Shown: one piece after another, positions 54,833-63,298 of the stretch
How the letters are laid out: each line of letters opens with the position of its first letter
Numbering within the stretch: the first letter of the stretch is position 1
Assembly (NCBI GenBank): GCA_964625575.1
Contig: CAZVBQ010000001.1
Coordinates: 62,001-126,000 of the forward strand
From: UTCHB3 sp964625575
GTDB taxonomy: Bacteria; Bacteroidota; Ignavibacteria; Ignavibacteriales; Ignavibacteriaceae
Direction: 5' to 3'
DNA length: 64,000 nucleotides
The notes under the pieces: model-generated
The model's input: only the letters and a program-made list of their open reading frames with translations
Told to the model about the DNA's origin: nothing
Database searches by the model: none
Position numbers and translations under genes: made by a program

Positions 54833-55266
54833 TTTTGTTCCTTTTCAACGATCTCACAGATCAAATAAACTGCCGCGAGGTAACCCGACTCACGGAAACC
54901 TGAGATGTAGCCATCGCACGCAGTTGCAGTGATGAGCTTTTGCCTGAATTCTTCCCGGTTCGCCAATTGTGACAGATGCACTTCAATTTTAATACCTTTA
55001 ACCAGCTCCAGCGCGTCCCTTATCACGACTGAACTGTGAGCGTAGCCACCCGGGTTAATCACGACGTGATATCCTGAATTTCGTATGCTCTGCAAAAAAT
55101 CTACGATCTCACCTTCAACATTGCTTTGAAAGAACTGAAAATCGATAGCAGGAAATGAAGATTCAAGCAATTTTTTTATTCCATCGAGGGTTATAGAGCC
55201 ATATTTCGAAGGGTCACGTTCCCCGAGCAAATTCAGGTTCGCGCCATTAATCACTGCTATTTTCAT
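54829..55266 (-). CDS. aroQ: 3-dehydroquinate dehydratase, type II
   Basis: Converts 3-dehydroquinate to 3-dehydroshikimate in the shikimate pathway. The 145-residue protein has the INGANLNLLGERDP onset with the catalytic Asn and Tyr (SKYGS), the GYAHSSV histidine and EVHLS. The stretch usually SN[IV]xxREEFR reads SQLANREEFR, so one Asn is Gln. It overlaps the neighbours by 4 bases on both sides. Confidence 0.93.
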   Translation of the reverse strand: MKIAVINGANLNLLGERDPSKYGSITLDGIKKLLESSFPAIDFQFFQSNVEGEIVDFLQSIRNSGYHVVINPGGYAHSSVVIRDALELVKGIKIEVHLSQLANREEFRQKLITATACDGYISGFRESGYLAAVYLICEIVEKEQK

Positions 55267-55535
55267 TTTCCCTCTGCCATTGAATCGATAAATTCCCTGA
55301 TCTTGGGGGCGACATATATCGAATCGACACCAAGTTCCTTAAGCGCTGAAGCAAGTATGTTCGCGCGCCTCTGCTCAGAGGCATTTTTGTTGATGACGAT
55401 CACTTTTGAATCTTTCAGAATACAGTAGCCACCCTTGAAATCTCCCTTCTCAAACCGGACTGTCGCGCCGAGTTGGAACGCGAGATCTTTCAGATCGTTA
55501 ACGAGAGATTCAAGTTCTTTCTCTTTTATCTTCAT
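55263..55535 (-). CDS. Conserved hypothetical small protein
   Basis: A 90-residue protein with no family I recognise. It is charged, with a central GGYCILKDSKVIVINKNASEQRRANILASA stretch whose 'ILA.ALKELG' helix resembles small conserved proteins of Bacteroidota and relatives. It overlaps aroQ by 4 bases and is the first gene of that operon, so it is expressed with shikimate synthesis. The function is unknown. Confidence 0.65.
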   Translation of the reverse strand: MKIKEKELESLVNDLKDLAFQLGATVRFEKGDFKGGYCILKDSKVIVINKNASEQRRANILASALKELGVDSIYVAPKIREFIDSMAEGK

Positions 55536-55632
55536 TTACAGGGTTTTTGTGAACCGGTACTTCAGGAAAAGTTAATAAATTACGTATCTACAATAATTTA
55601 GATATTATACTATCACAAAATAAGAAAAATAG

Positions 55633-56550
55633 ATGAAAATTGCTTCAATCGATACCGGAACCAATACCGTACTGATGCTAATTGCGGATATATTGCCCAC
55701 CGGCAAGCTGCATGTTATAAAAGAATTCCATTTGATGCCCAGAATGGGAGAAGGCGTTTTTCAGTCGGGAGAGATCAAAGAGGAAAAAATCAGGCTGTTG
55801 TGTGAGATTTACTCAAACTACGCTGAAGAGGCACGTAACCATGGCGTTGATAAAATAATTGCGTGCGGTACAAACGTGTTCAGAATTGCCAAAAACAGAG
55901 AAGAAGTTGTGCGGAGAGCGAAGGAGGCGTCAGGGATCGAATTGGAAATAATTGATGGCGAGACGGAGGCTGAATGTTCATTTCTGGGAGCAACGGCCGA
56001 TTTCGACACGAGCAAAGCAATCGCCGTGATCGACATTGGAGGCGGCAGCACTGAGATCACCTGTAAAAAGGGCTCAGAACTTCTCTTTCAAAAAAGTTTT
56101 TCCACCGGTGTGGTCACTCTCCGTGAGAATTTCATTGATCGGGAAATGTTAACCGCTTCAAACTTAAATGAGATAAAGTCATTTTGTTCTGATTATTTCA
56201 ACGAATTAACCACTTTGGGAGGAATATCAGGCATGGCGATCTCAATTGCCGGTACGCCCACCACGCTCCTCTCAATAAGCAAAGGTCTAACAGAATTTCA
56301 AGCAGACAAGTTGCACCAACAAGAATTAACAGTAAAAAGTATAGAGCGTATTCTCGAAGGATTTATCGATCTCCCGTTTACTGATTACATTAAATACGGT
56401 AGAATAATAAACGGAAGAGAAGACCTGATGGCGGCCGGTGCGATTATTCTCTCGACTGTTCTCACCTATCTCGGTCTATCTTCCACATACGTTTCTGTGA
56501 CCGGTTTGCGATACGGACTCATCCTGCGCTATCTGAACTCTATCAAATAA
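55633..56550 (+). CDS. Ppx/GppA family phosphatase
   Basis: A 305-residue ASKHA-fold enzyme that hydrolyses polyphosphate or pppGpp. It has the N-terminal IDTGTNTVLMLIAD phosphate loop, the IDGETEAE region and VIDIGGGSTEI. It has the short form, without the C-terminal HD domain. It stands alone on the plus strand, with 97 bases of divergent upstream sequence and only 3 bases before the convergent nadB end. Confidence 0.92.
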   Translation: MKIASIDTGTNTVLMLIADILPTGKLHVIKEFHLMPRMGEGVFQSGEIKEEKIRLLCEIYSNYAEEARNHGVDKIIACGTNVFRIAKNREEVVRRAKEASGIELEIIDGETEAECSFLGATADFDTSKAIAVIDIGGGSTEITCKKGSELLFQKSFSTGVVTLRENFIDREMLTASNLNEIKSFCSDYFNELTTLGGISGMAISIAGTPTTLLSISKGLTEFQADKLHQQELTVKSIERILEGFIDLPFTDYIKYGRIINGREDLMAAGAIILSTVLTYLGLSSTYVSVTGLRYGLILRYLNSIK

Positions 56551-56553
56551 CCG

Positions 56554-58182
56554 TTAAGATTTCTGATAGGTATTCTGAATTATCGTATCATTTGAAGGCT
56601 GAGAAGGGTCATAAACGGGATAGTCAAGGGTGAAGTGCAGCCCCCTGCTCTCTTTCCGCAACAATGCCGACTTTACAATCAGATAACCTGACGTGACAAG
56701 GTTGCGAAGTTCGATCAGTGAGTCGAAAACTTTCGTTTTTTTATAAAAATCCTCGATCTCGGTATAGAGTAGCTGGATTCTCCTGGAGGCAAAATCAAGA
56801 CGGAGGTCTGATCTGACTATGCCGACGTAATCTGACATAAGTTGCTTTAGCTCCCTGAAACCGTGTGAAATTAGTATCTTTTCATCGGCGGAAAGCGTTC
56901 CGGAATCATCCCAATCAGGAATTGGTTCGTGACAAACGGGGAATCCCGACATTTCATTCTTTATGCTTGTTGCAGCTCTTTGAGCAAACACCAAGGCTTC
57001 AAGAAGTGAATTGCTGGCCAGTCTGTTCGCTCCGTGGACACCGGTCATCGACACCTCCCCCACGGCATACAGTCCGGAAAGGGATGTTCGCGAAAATTCA
57101 TCGACCAGCACTCCCCCGCAAATATAATGTGCCGCGGGTACAACGGGGATCATCTCTTTTGTTATGTCAATCCCCTTTTCGAGACAATTTCTGTAGATGT
57201 TCGGGAAATGATCGATCGATTCAGCGACTGGTTTGTGAGTGATATCAAGGAGCACATAATCATCTCCCCGTCTTTTCATTTCAGAATCTATCGCGCGGGC
57301 AACTATATCCCTTGGAGCAAGGTCTTTTCTCGAATCGTAGTTTGGCATGAATGCCTCCCCGGATAGATTCCGGAGAATTCCACCATATCCCCTTACTGCT
57401 TCGGAGATCAGGAATGAATGGGTTGATTTGGTACCGGGTTTCGGATCGTAAAAAGAAGTCGGGTGGAATTGGATGAACTCCATATTCCCCAGCTTCGCCC
57501 CGGCACGGTATGCCATCGCGAATCCATCCCCCGTCGCGATGGGAGGGTTGGTGGTGTGCATGTAAACCTGCCCAATGCCACCGGTTGCCAAAACTGTCGC
57601 GCGTGAAATGATCTTCTCAACCTTGCCGGTTTCATTCCGCAAAACATACGCTCCCCAGCAATGACGGCTTGAAATAGGTTGATTTTTCAGATTTTTGACG
57701 TTGTGTTCGGTAATAAGATCTATTGAAAGCGCATTTTCGATAATCTGAATATTTGGGGAATTGCTTGCTTTTTCAATCAGGGCCCTTTCAACTTCACGAC
57801 CGGTCAGATCTTTCGCGTGAACTATCCTGCTGAAAGAATGTCCGCCTTCCTTCGCGAGATCAAGCACACCGTTTTTGGTTGTGAATCCGGTTCCGATCTC
57901 TATTAGTTCGTGGATCTGCGAGGGACCTTCTTTAACCAGTATTTCCACGGTACGCTCGTTGCATAGACCCGCGCCCGCGATCAAAGTATCTTTGATATGA
58001 TTTTCGAAAGAATCATGTGGATCAAGTACCGAGGCTATACCACCCTGCGCGTAGTTCGTGTTCGACTCGCTTTTTTCCTTCTTTGTCACAAGGATAACGG
58101 AGGCAAATTCAGAAATTTTAATCGCGCTGTAAAGACCGGCAATTCCACTGCCAATTACCAGAACGTCAGTATTGTAGTTCAT
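56554..58182 (-). CDS. nadB: L-aspartate oxidase
   Basis: A FAD enzyme that makes iminoaspartate for NAD synthesis. The 542-residue protein opens with the FAD dinucleotide motif VIGSGIAGLYSAI and has the NTNYAQGGIA and RYAGGIL-like substrate regions of the family, plus a C-terminal helical domain. NadA and NadC are not in the window. The zinc-ribbon membrane gene upstream overlaps its start by 4 bases. Confidence 0.94.
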   Translation of the reverse strand: MNYNTDVLVIGSGIAGLYSAIKISEFASVILVTKKEKSESNTNYAQGGIASVLDPHDSFENHIKDTLIAGAGLCNERTVEILVKEGPSQIHELIEIGTGFTTKNGVLDLAKEGGHSFSRIVHAKDLTGREVERALIEKASNSPNIQIIENALSIDLITEHNVKNLKNQPISSRHCWGAYVLRNETGKVEKIISRATVLATGGIGQVYMHTTNPPIATGDGFAMAYRAGAKLGNMEFIQFHPTSFYDPKPGTKSTHSFLISEAVRGYGGILRNLSGEAFMPNYDSRKDLAPRDIVARAIDSEMKRRGDDYVLLDITHKPVAESIDHFPNIYRNCLEKGIDITKEMIPVVPAAHYICGGVLVDEFSRTSLSGLYAVGEVSMTGVHGANRLASNSLLEALVFAQRAATSIKNEMSGFPVCHEPIPDWDDSGTLSADEKILISHGFRELKQLMSDYVGIVRSDLRLDFASRRIQLLYTEIEDFYKKTKVFDSLIELRNLVTSGYLIVKSALLRKESRGLHFTLDYPVYDPSQPSNDTIIQNTYQKS

Positions 58183-58886
58183 TTGATACCAAGATTTTCG
58201 GCTGAAAGCAGATTTACCACAGCCATGTTAACCAAAAATATAAGCCCTGTAAGAAAAACAGGAAGAATCACCACTGATGATCTGTCTCTTGCAACCCTGG
58301 AGGTAAGCACGCCGAACAAAAACATAGTCCAGATAAAAAAGCCACTCTCAAAAATCATGAACAGAACTCCGAAAAATTGTTTGAAGTCTGCCGGCGAAGG
58401 GTTCCTGTTGAATAGAAATTCACCATAAATTATAAATTCAAGGAATATCATCAACAATGAGGAAATCGCCAAGGGAGCCATTGAATAACTCAGAGCAGCC
58501 GCCACATCCCTCCAGAGTAACTTCCGCCGGTTTCTGAAAATGACGTATGGAAGTAACAATATAACGAGCAATACCAAAAGGAACTGCGAGTAGATCAGAA
58601 GGACGTTTCTGACCTCAAGACCCAGAAAATGATACGATATCAGGTAACTCAGAAAAAAGAATTTAAGTAACCCAAATACATAGAAAAAAGATGTGAAGTT
58701 TTTGTTTTCGGAGAAAATTATTCTGTCGAAGGTGACGCCCGGCTCATCTACAAGCCCGGAGAGAGTCGCAAAAAGATCGATATTGGCAACTTTATCTCTT
58801 AAAAAATTGCCGCAATTTATGCACTCATACGCGAATCTTGAGTTCTCTGTCCCGCACCGGGGACATTTAACAAGCTGCTCTTTCAT
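58179..58886 (-). CDS. Zinc-ribbon membrane protein, Yip1-like
   Basis: A 235-residue membrane protein. An N-terminal zinc ribbon (CPRC at 8-11, CINC at 22-25) precedes about five membrane segments, as in bacterial Yip1-domain proteins. The function is unknown. It overlaps nadB by 4 bases and starts 5 bases behind the DUF5683 gene, so they are likely one transcript. Confidence 0.75.
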   Translation of the reverse strand: MKEQLVKCPRCGTENSRFAYECINCGNFLRDKVANIDLFATLSGLVDEPGVTFDRIIFSENKNFTSFFYVFGLLKFFFLSYLISYHFLGLEVRNVLLIYSQFLLVLLVILLLPYVIFRNRRKLLWRDVAAALSYSMAPLAISSLLMIFLEFIIYGEFLFNRNPSPADFKQFFGVLFMIFESGFFIWTMFLFGVLTSRVARDRSSVVILPVFLTGLIFLVNMAVVNLLSAENLGIK

Positions 58887-58891
58887 TATTG

Positions 58892-59425
58892 CTAAAACTT
58901 GTAACGGAGGTTCAGCATCCTGCTCCCCGTGAACGCGTCTTCCGAAACATTAAAATCGAACAGATTGGCATCCACATAAGCATCAAGCAGATTGGCAAGG
59001 TAGGTGATTCCGAGGTAAATAACGAAAAGGTCTCTTTGATCGCGGTAGTAGTCGCGAAGCCTTCTGTAACTCTCAATTGAAAAGCCCGAATTAATGTAGA
59101 GGCTTTGATAGTCTTTATAATTGTTATTGTTCGCGACGTAATTGTACGCACACCATCCAATAATACCCCAGAAAACGGGTATCTTCCAGTAGGATTCGTT
59201 GTAATACTGGCCCCATCCCGGAAGTATCGCGCTCTTCAGCAAAGCAGTTCCCGCATCCTTCGTGGGGATGTATCCGGATTGATCATTTACGGTGTCCATG
59301 GTTATTCCGGAAGGGCGTGCTCCTGGAACCTGAGAAGCAGAATCAACCGGATTGAGCTCCTGTGAAAAAACCATAGCCTGTAAAAAAACTATGAAGAGTA
59401 TGATTTTAGGAATGGTGTTTTTCAA
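58892..59425 (-). CDS. DUF5683 domain-containing protein
   Basis: A 177-residue predicted exported membrane protein. A signal peptide (about 1-21) is followed by the DUF5683 core (LKSAILPGWGQYYNESYWKIP) and later hydrophobic segments. It is characteristic of Bacteroidota/Chlorobiota genomes and often lies next to parAB, as here. The function is unknown. Its start overlaps the parB end by 20 bases. Confidence 0.85.
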   Translation of the reverse strand: MKNTIPKIILFIVFLQAMVFSQELNPVDSASQVPGARPSGITMDTVNDQSGYIPTKDAGTALLKSAILPGWGQYYNESYWKIPVFWGIIGWCAYNYVANNNNYKDYQSLYINSGFSIESYRRLRDYYRDQRDLFVIYLGITYLANLLDAYVDANLFDFNVSEDAFTGSRMLNLRYKF

Positions 59426-60338
59426 TCAATTCAAAAAGTTCAATGAGTCTTTCGAGCTCATCATTTGAGTAAAATTCCACAACTATATCACCCGTTCCGT
59501 CACCTTTCTGTGAACAAGTTACTTTTGTTGCCAGCAACCTTCTAAGATAATCCTCAATCGAGCTTAAAACGGCAGAAGACTTTTGTTTCGGCTTTTCAAC
59601 CGGTTTGTGGTGATGTGATTGGCTCGAAGGTTTTGAGAGTTTTTTTACGAGCTCCTCAACCTTTCTTACAGAAAGCCCGTCTTTAACTGTTTTATCATAA
59701 GCACTTAACTGAAGATTCTCAGAGGGAAGGTTAATCAGTGCCCTCGCGTGTCCTACCGTTATCTCATCCTGGATCAGGGCAGTCCTTATCTTTTCCGGAA
59801 GTTTAAGCAGTCGAATGGAGTTGGCGATGGTCGACCTGCTCTTCCCCACTCTCTCGGCAATTTCTTCCTGGGTGAGTTCGCACTCTTCCATCAATCTTTT
59901 GTACGCGAGGCCCTCCTCTACCGGATTGAGCCGCTCCCGCTGGATATTTTCGATTAGCGCCATGGCGAGCATCACTTCATCAGAGGTGACCTCCATAACG
60001 TACGCGGGTATCTCGGCAAAGCCAAGTTCACGGAAGGCCCTTAACCTTCTTTCACCGGATATAAGCTCGAAATAGCCGTCACCGGTAGACCTGACGGTAA
60101 CTGGTTGAATCAATCCATTCGCCTGAATTGATTGTTTAAGCTCTTCAAGAGCTTCCCTGTCAAAATTTGTTCTGGGCTGAAAGGGATTGGGTTTAATGCT
60201 GAGAACAGACAATCGCACGATGGAATCAGCGGAAGTGGGTACACTGACAACTTCCGGTTGTGAACCGGAATTTTCTTCATATTTTGAACCCATGAGGGCT
60301 TCAAGTCCCCGCCCTAAGCCGGTTTTTGATTTAGCCAT
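59406..60338 (-). CDS. parB: Chromosome partitioning protein ParB
   Basis: A CTP-dependent DNA clamp that loads on parS and organises the origin. The 310-residue protein has the N-terminal GLGRGLEALMG motif that contacts ParA, the ParB/sulfiredoxin domain with GERR for CTP, a helix-turn-helix (TQEEIAERVGKSRSTIANSI) and a C-terminal dimerisation region. It overlaps parA by one base. I saw no clear parS site nearby. Confidence 0.95.
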   Translation of the reverse strand: MAKSKTGLGRGLEALMGSKYEENSGSQPEVVSVPTSADSIVRLSVLSIKPNPFQPRTNFDREALEELKQSIQANGLIQPVTVRSTGDGYFELISGERRLRAFRELGFAEIPAYVMEVTSDEVMLAMALIENIQRERLNPVEEGLAYKRLMEECELTQEEIAERVGKSRSTIANSIRLLKLPEKIRTALIQDEITVGHARALINLPSENLQLSAYDKTVKDGLSVRKVEELVKKLSKPSSQSHHHKPVEKPKQKSSAVLSSIEDYLRRLLATKVTCSQKGDGTGDIVVEFYSNDELERLIELFELIEKHHS

Positions 60339-61105
60339 TATTTCTTCTTGTTCCTTCCCAGAAATTCCTGAGCGAGGTCGAGGTAATTTTTTGCGCCGGT
60401 AGAGAGGGCGTCGTACATCAAAACAGGCTTCCCGAAACTTGGTGCTTCTGAGACCCTGACGTTCCTGTGTATTTTTGTATTATAAACTTTATCTTCGAAA
60501 TATTTCCTGACTTCTTCCGCCACTTGCTCCGAAAGTTTTAAGCGGGCATCATACATTGTGAGTATCACACCTTCGATAGTCAGAATTTTGTTGAATCTGT
60601 CTTTGACAAGTTTAATTGTTTTCAGTAGTTGACCAAGACCTTCAAGAGCGAAGTATTCGCACTGAACAGGGATAAGCACGGAATCACTTGCAACAAGGGC
60701 ATTCAGGGTTAAAATACCCAGTGTGGGCGGACAATCGATCAGAATAAAATCGTATTTGGATCTCGCTTCTTCTATCCTCTCTTTAAGGATAAACTCTCTG
60801 TTGTTCATCTCCAGAAGTTCAACCTCCGCGCCAACAAGATCAATCGTTGCCGGGATGAGATCAAGATAAGGGATCACCTCCCTGACTATGGTCTCCGGGA
60901 ATGGTGCTGTTCCAACCAAAAGATCATAGATCGATGGCTGTGAATTTTGAAAGCTTAGACCCGAGGAGGAATTACCTTGTGGGTCGATGTCGATTACAAG
61001 AATCTTTTTTTCTGCCACCGCGAGCGAAGCAGAAAGGTTGATGGCAGTAGTTGTTTTACCAACACCACCTTTCTGATTCGCCACGGATATTACTTTACCA
61101 TGCAT
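60338..61105 (-). CDS. parA: Chromosome partitioning ATPase ParA (Soj)
   Basis: A 255-residue deviant Walker-type ATPase working with ParB to segregate the chromosome. The Walker A KGGVGKTTT, the DPQGN motif and the IDCPPTLG switch are intact. The short length without an N-terminal DNA-binding domain marks the chromosomal (type Ib/Soj) form. Confidence 0.95.
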   Translation of the reverse strand: MHGKVISVANQKGGVGKTTTAINLSASLAVAEKKILVIDIDPQGNSSSGLSFQNSQPSIYDLLVGTAPFPETIVREVIPYLDLIPATIDLVGAEVELLEMNNREFILKERIEEARSKYDFILIDCPPTLGILTLNALVASDSVLIPVQCEYFALEGLGQLLKTIKLVKDRFNKILTIEGVILTMYDARLKLSEQVAEEVRKYFEDKVYNTKIHRNVRVSEAPSFGKPVLMYDALSTGAKNYLDLAQEFLGRNKKK

Positions 61106-61138
61106 ATATCTATAAAATTCCGGAAATTACGTTTTTAA

Positions 61139-61816
61139 CTAAACTTCTATCTCTTCACCAAATGACATTATTCTGCATTTCTTGTGAACCGATTCCAGTT
61201 TCCTGCTGAATTCGAATGGATCATTTTCAATTGCAGGAAATGTGTTGTAGTGCATTGGAATAGCCACCGTTGGGTTAACAAATTCAACTGCGATCACCGC
61301 GTCATCAATACCCATGGTGTAATTATCACCAATCGGGAGGAGCATGTAGTCAATTTTGTTGATTTCACCTATCAACTTCATATCGTAGAACAGAGCCGTA
61401 TCGCCGGCATGGTAGATCGTCATTCCCCCGCATGAAATGATGATTCCCGCGGCTACACCTCCATATCTGCCGTCATGATAAGCAGATCCATGGTGGGCAA
61501 TAGTGAATTTCACTCTACCAAAGTTAAAATTGTAGCCACCTCCTATGTGCATATGATGAACCTTCACTCCTTCTGATGCAAGGATGTTTCCAAGTTCAAA
61601 GTTGCAGATCACTGTAGAACCACATCTTTTTGCGATTTCAACCGTATCACCAACATGATCGCCGTGCGCGTGAGTCAGAATTATGTAATCCGCCTCCACT
61701 TCGCTTCCCTTAACAGGAGAAAGCGGGTTTCCTGTAAGAAAAGGATCTATGAGAATTCTCAGTCTGTCATTCGTGGTGAGAGAAAAGGCTGAGTGACCAA
61801 AATATTTCAGTTGCAT
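61139..61816 (-). CDS. UPF0173 family metal-dependent hydrolase
   Basis: A 225-residue metallo-beta-lactamase-fold protein. It has the LTHAHGDHVGD metal motif and later HHGSAYHD and HAGDTA ligands. The family (YtkL type) has no established substrate. It lies 1 base after the glycosyltransferase gene. Confidence 0.9.
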   Translation of the reverse strand: MQLKYFGHSAFSLTTNDRLRILIDPFLTGNPLSPVKGSEVEADYIILTHAHGDHVGDTVEIAKRCGSTVICNFELGNILASEGVKVHHMHIGGGYNFNFGRVKFTIAHHGSAYHDGRYGGVAAGIIISCGGMTIYHAGDTALFYDMKLIGEINKIDYMLLPIGDNYTMGIDDAVIAVEFVNPTVAIPMHYNTFPAIENDPFEFSRKLESVHKKCRIMSFGEEIEV

Positions 61817-61817
61817 T

Positions 61818-62480
61818 TTAGTACTCTCTCAAAGGTTTAAGGATTTGCATCACAAATTTAATTGTTGTTTCGATATTTTTCATTTTACTTTTTTCTTCCC
61901 CATAAATTGCCGGTATGTCAACCCAGCCAACTTTTGCCCGCAAACGGGAAGCTTTGATCAACATTTCTGTTTCAGCTACATATCCTGTCTCACGGGGGAG
62001 TATTTTTTTCAGCAGGTCCGCTCTGAATGCACGGTATCCCGACTGACTGTCCTTAAACCGTGTACCGGTCTTCAACTCAAGGAGTCCGGTTGAAATCAAA
62101 TTACTGAGTATCCGGTGAGGTGGCATGACACCAATAGTGAAGTTTCTTTTTCCTATTACAAGATCATTCTCCGAAATAGCTGCAATGAAATCAGGTAATT
62201 TTTCCGGAGGGTGTTGAAGGTCGCCATCAAGCGTGATAACCATGTCGAATCTATCCCGGATCGCCACTTCAAATCCTGTTCTTAGCGCCGCACCTTTCCC
62301 GCGATTGTATGGATGCACGATGACTTCAACCCCTTCAATTCCGGAAATCTCTGAGGCGCCTCCGTCGGTCGACCCGTCGTCCACTGCTATTACCTTTAGC
62401 GCGTGCAGTATGCAACCGGAAACCACTTGTCGAATGAATGGCCGCTCATTAAAGAAGGGAATTATCACGCAGCAGGTCAT
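61818..62480 (-). CDS. Glycosyltransferase family 2, DPM1-like
   Basis: A 220-residue GT-A enzyme of the dolichol/polyprenol-phosphate mannosyltransferase type. It has IPFFNE, DDGSTDGG and TLDGDLQHPPE. It likely transfers a sugar to a polyprenyl phosphate in envelope assembly; it has no membrane anchor, like the soluble DPM1 class. It overlaps the cdaA end by one base. Confidence 0.88.
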   Translation of the reverse strand: MTCCVIIPFFNERPFIRQVVSGCILHALKVIAVDDGSTDGGASEISGIEGVEVIVHPYNRGKGAALRTGFEVAIRDRFDMVITLDGDLQHPPEKLPDFIAAISENDLVIGKRNFTIGVMPPHRILSNLISTGLLELKTGTRFKDSQSGYRAFRADLLKKILPRETGYVAETEMLIKASRLRAKVGWVDIPAIYGEEKSKMKNIETTIKFVMQILKPLREY

Positions 62481-63298
62481 TACTTCTTGAAGAATTTATC
62501 AAGAAGTGGAAATTTGGATTTGGCTTCATCCTTGACGAGAGTTCTCTTCAACAAGTTGGTCAGTGACTCTCTGGTAAGGCCTCGTGTCAGGTTTCCGTGC
62601 TCTGCCACGGATATCGTTCTGGTTTCTTCAGACACAATAATTACAATTGAGTCATACTCAGCGGAATGGGTTACTCCGGCTTTATGCCGCATTCCGGTGC
62701 CTTCCATGTTGAAATGTTCTTCCTTCGAGAAAGGGATGGAGCATCTCGCGGCTACAATTCTGTCATCCCTTACCACCACCGCTCCATCATGAAGTGGTGA
62801 TCCGGGCACAAAAATGGATCTAAGCAGCATTGAGGAAACCTTGGCATCAACTGTGGTTCCACTCTCTATAAGTTGCCTGAGATCATTGTTTCTTTCAATA
62901 ACTATCAGAGCGCCATGCCCCACTCCGGATAGTGAAATTGTGGCATTTGTTAAAATCTCAACGAGACCGGGTGCATCCTTCTCACGTTTAAAGATACTGA
63001 AAACGGGATTTGTGGCGAAAGAAGCTAAAAAACGCCTGATCTCAGGCTGGAAAAGTATGATAAAAGCAATAAGCCATATATCTGAAATTACTTTCAGGAT
63101 GATGCTCAGAGCCTTGAGGTTCATTACCTGGGCGATGAGGAAAAGCACGAGGATGGCAACAAGTCCGAACAGTATTTGACTTGCAATCGTCCCCCTCAAC
63201 AGTTTGTAAATATTGTAAATTATCACCGCCACGATCACAATATCGAGGAGATCGAGGAAGCGGACTGTTACAAATCCAAACTGAAACAGATCAAACAT
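62480..63298 (-). CDS. cdaA: Diadenylate cyclase CdaA
   Basis: Makes cyclic di-AMP from ATP. The 272-residue membrane protein has about three N-terminal membrane segments (15-85) and a DAC domain (about 105-235) with DGA at 171-173. The second motif, usually RHR, reads RHK at 204-206. c-di-AMP controls potassium, osmotic and wall homeostasis. folP overlaps its start by 8 bases; the cdaA-folP order is usual in Bacteroidota. Confidence 0.94.
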   Translation of the reverse strand: MFDLFQFGFVTVRFLDLLDIVIVAVIIYNIYKLLRGTIASQILFGLVAILVLFLIAQVMNLKALSIILKVISDIWLIAFIILFQPEIRRFLASFATNPVFSIFKREKDAPGLVEILTNATISLSGVGHGALIVIERNNDLRQLIESGTTVDAKVSSMLLRSIFVPGSPLHDGAVVVRDDRIVAARCSIPFSKEEHFNMEGTGMRHKAGVTHSAEYDSIVIIVSEETRTISVAEHGNLTRGLTRESLTNLLKRTLVKDEAKSKFPLLDKFFKK

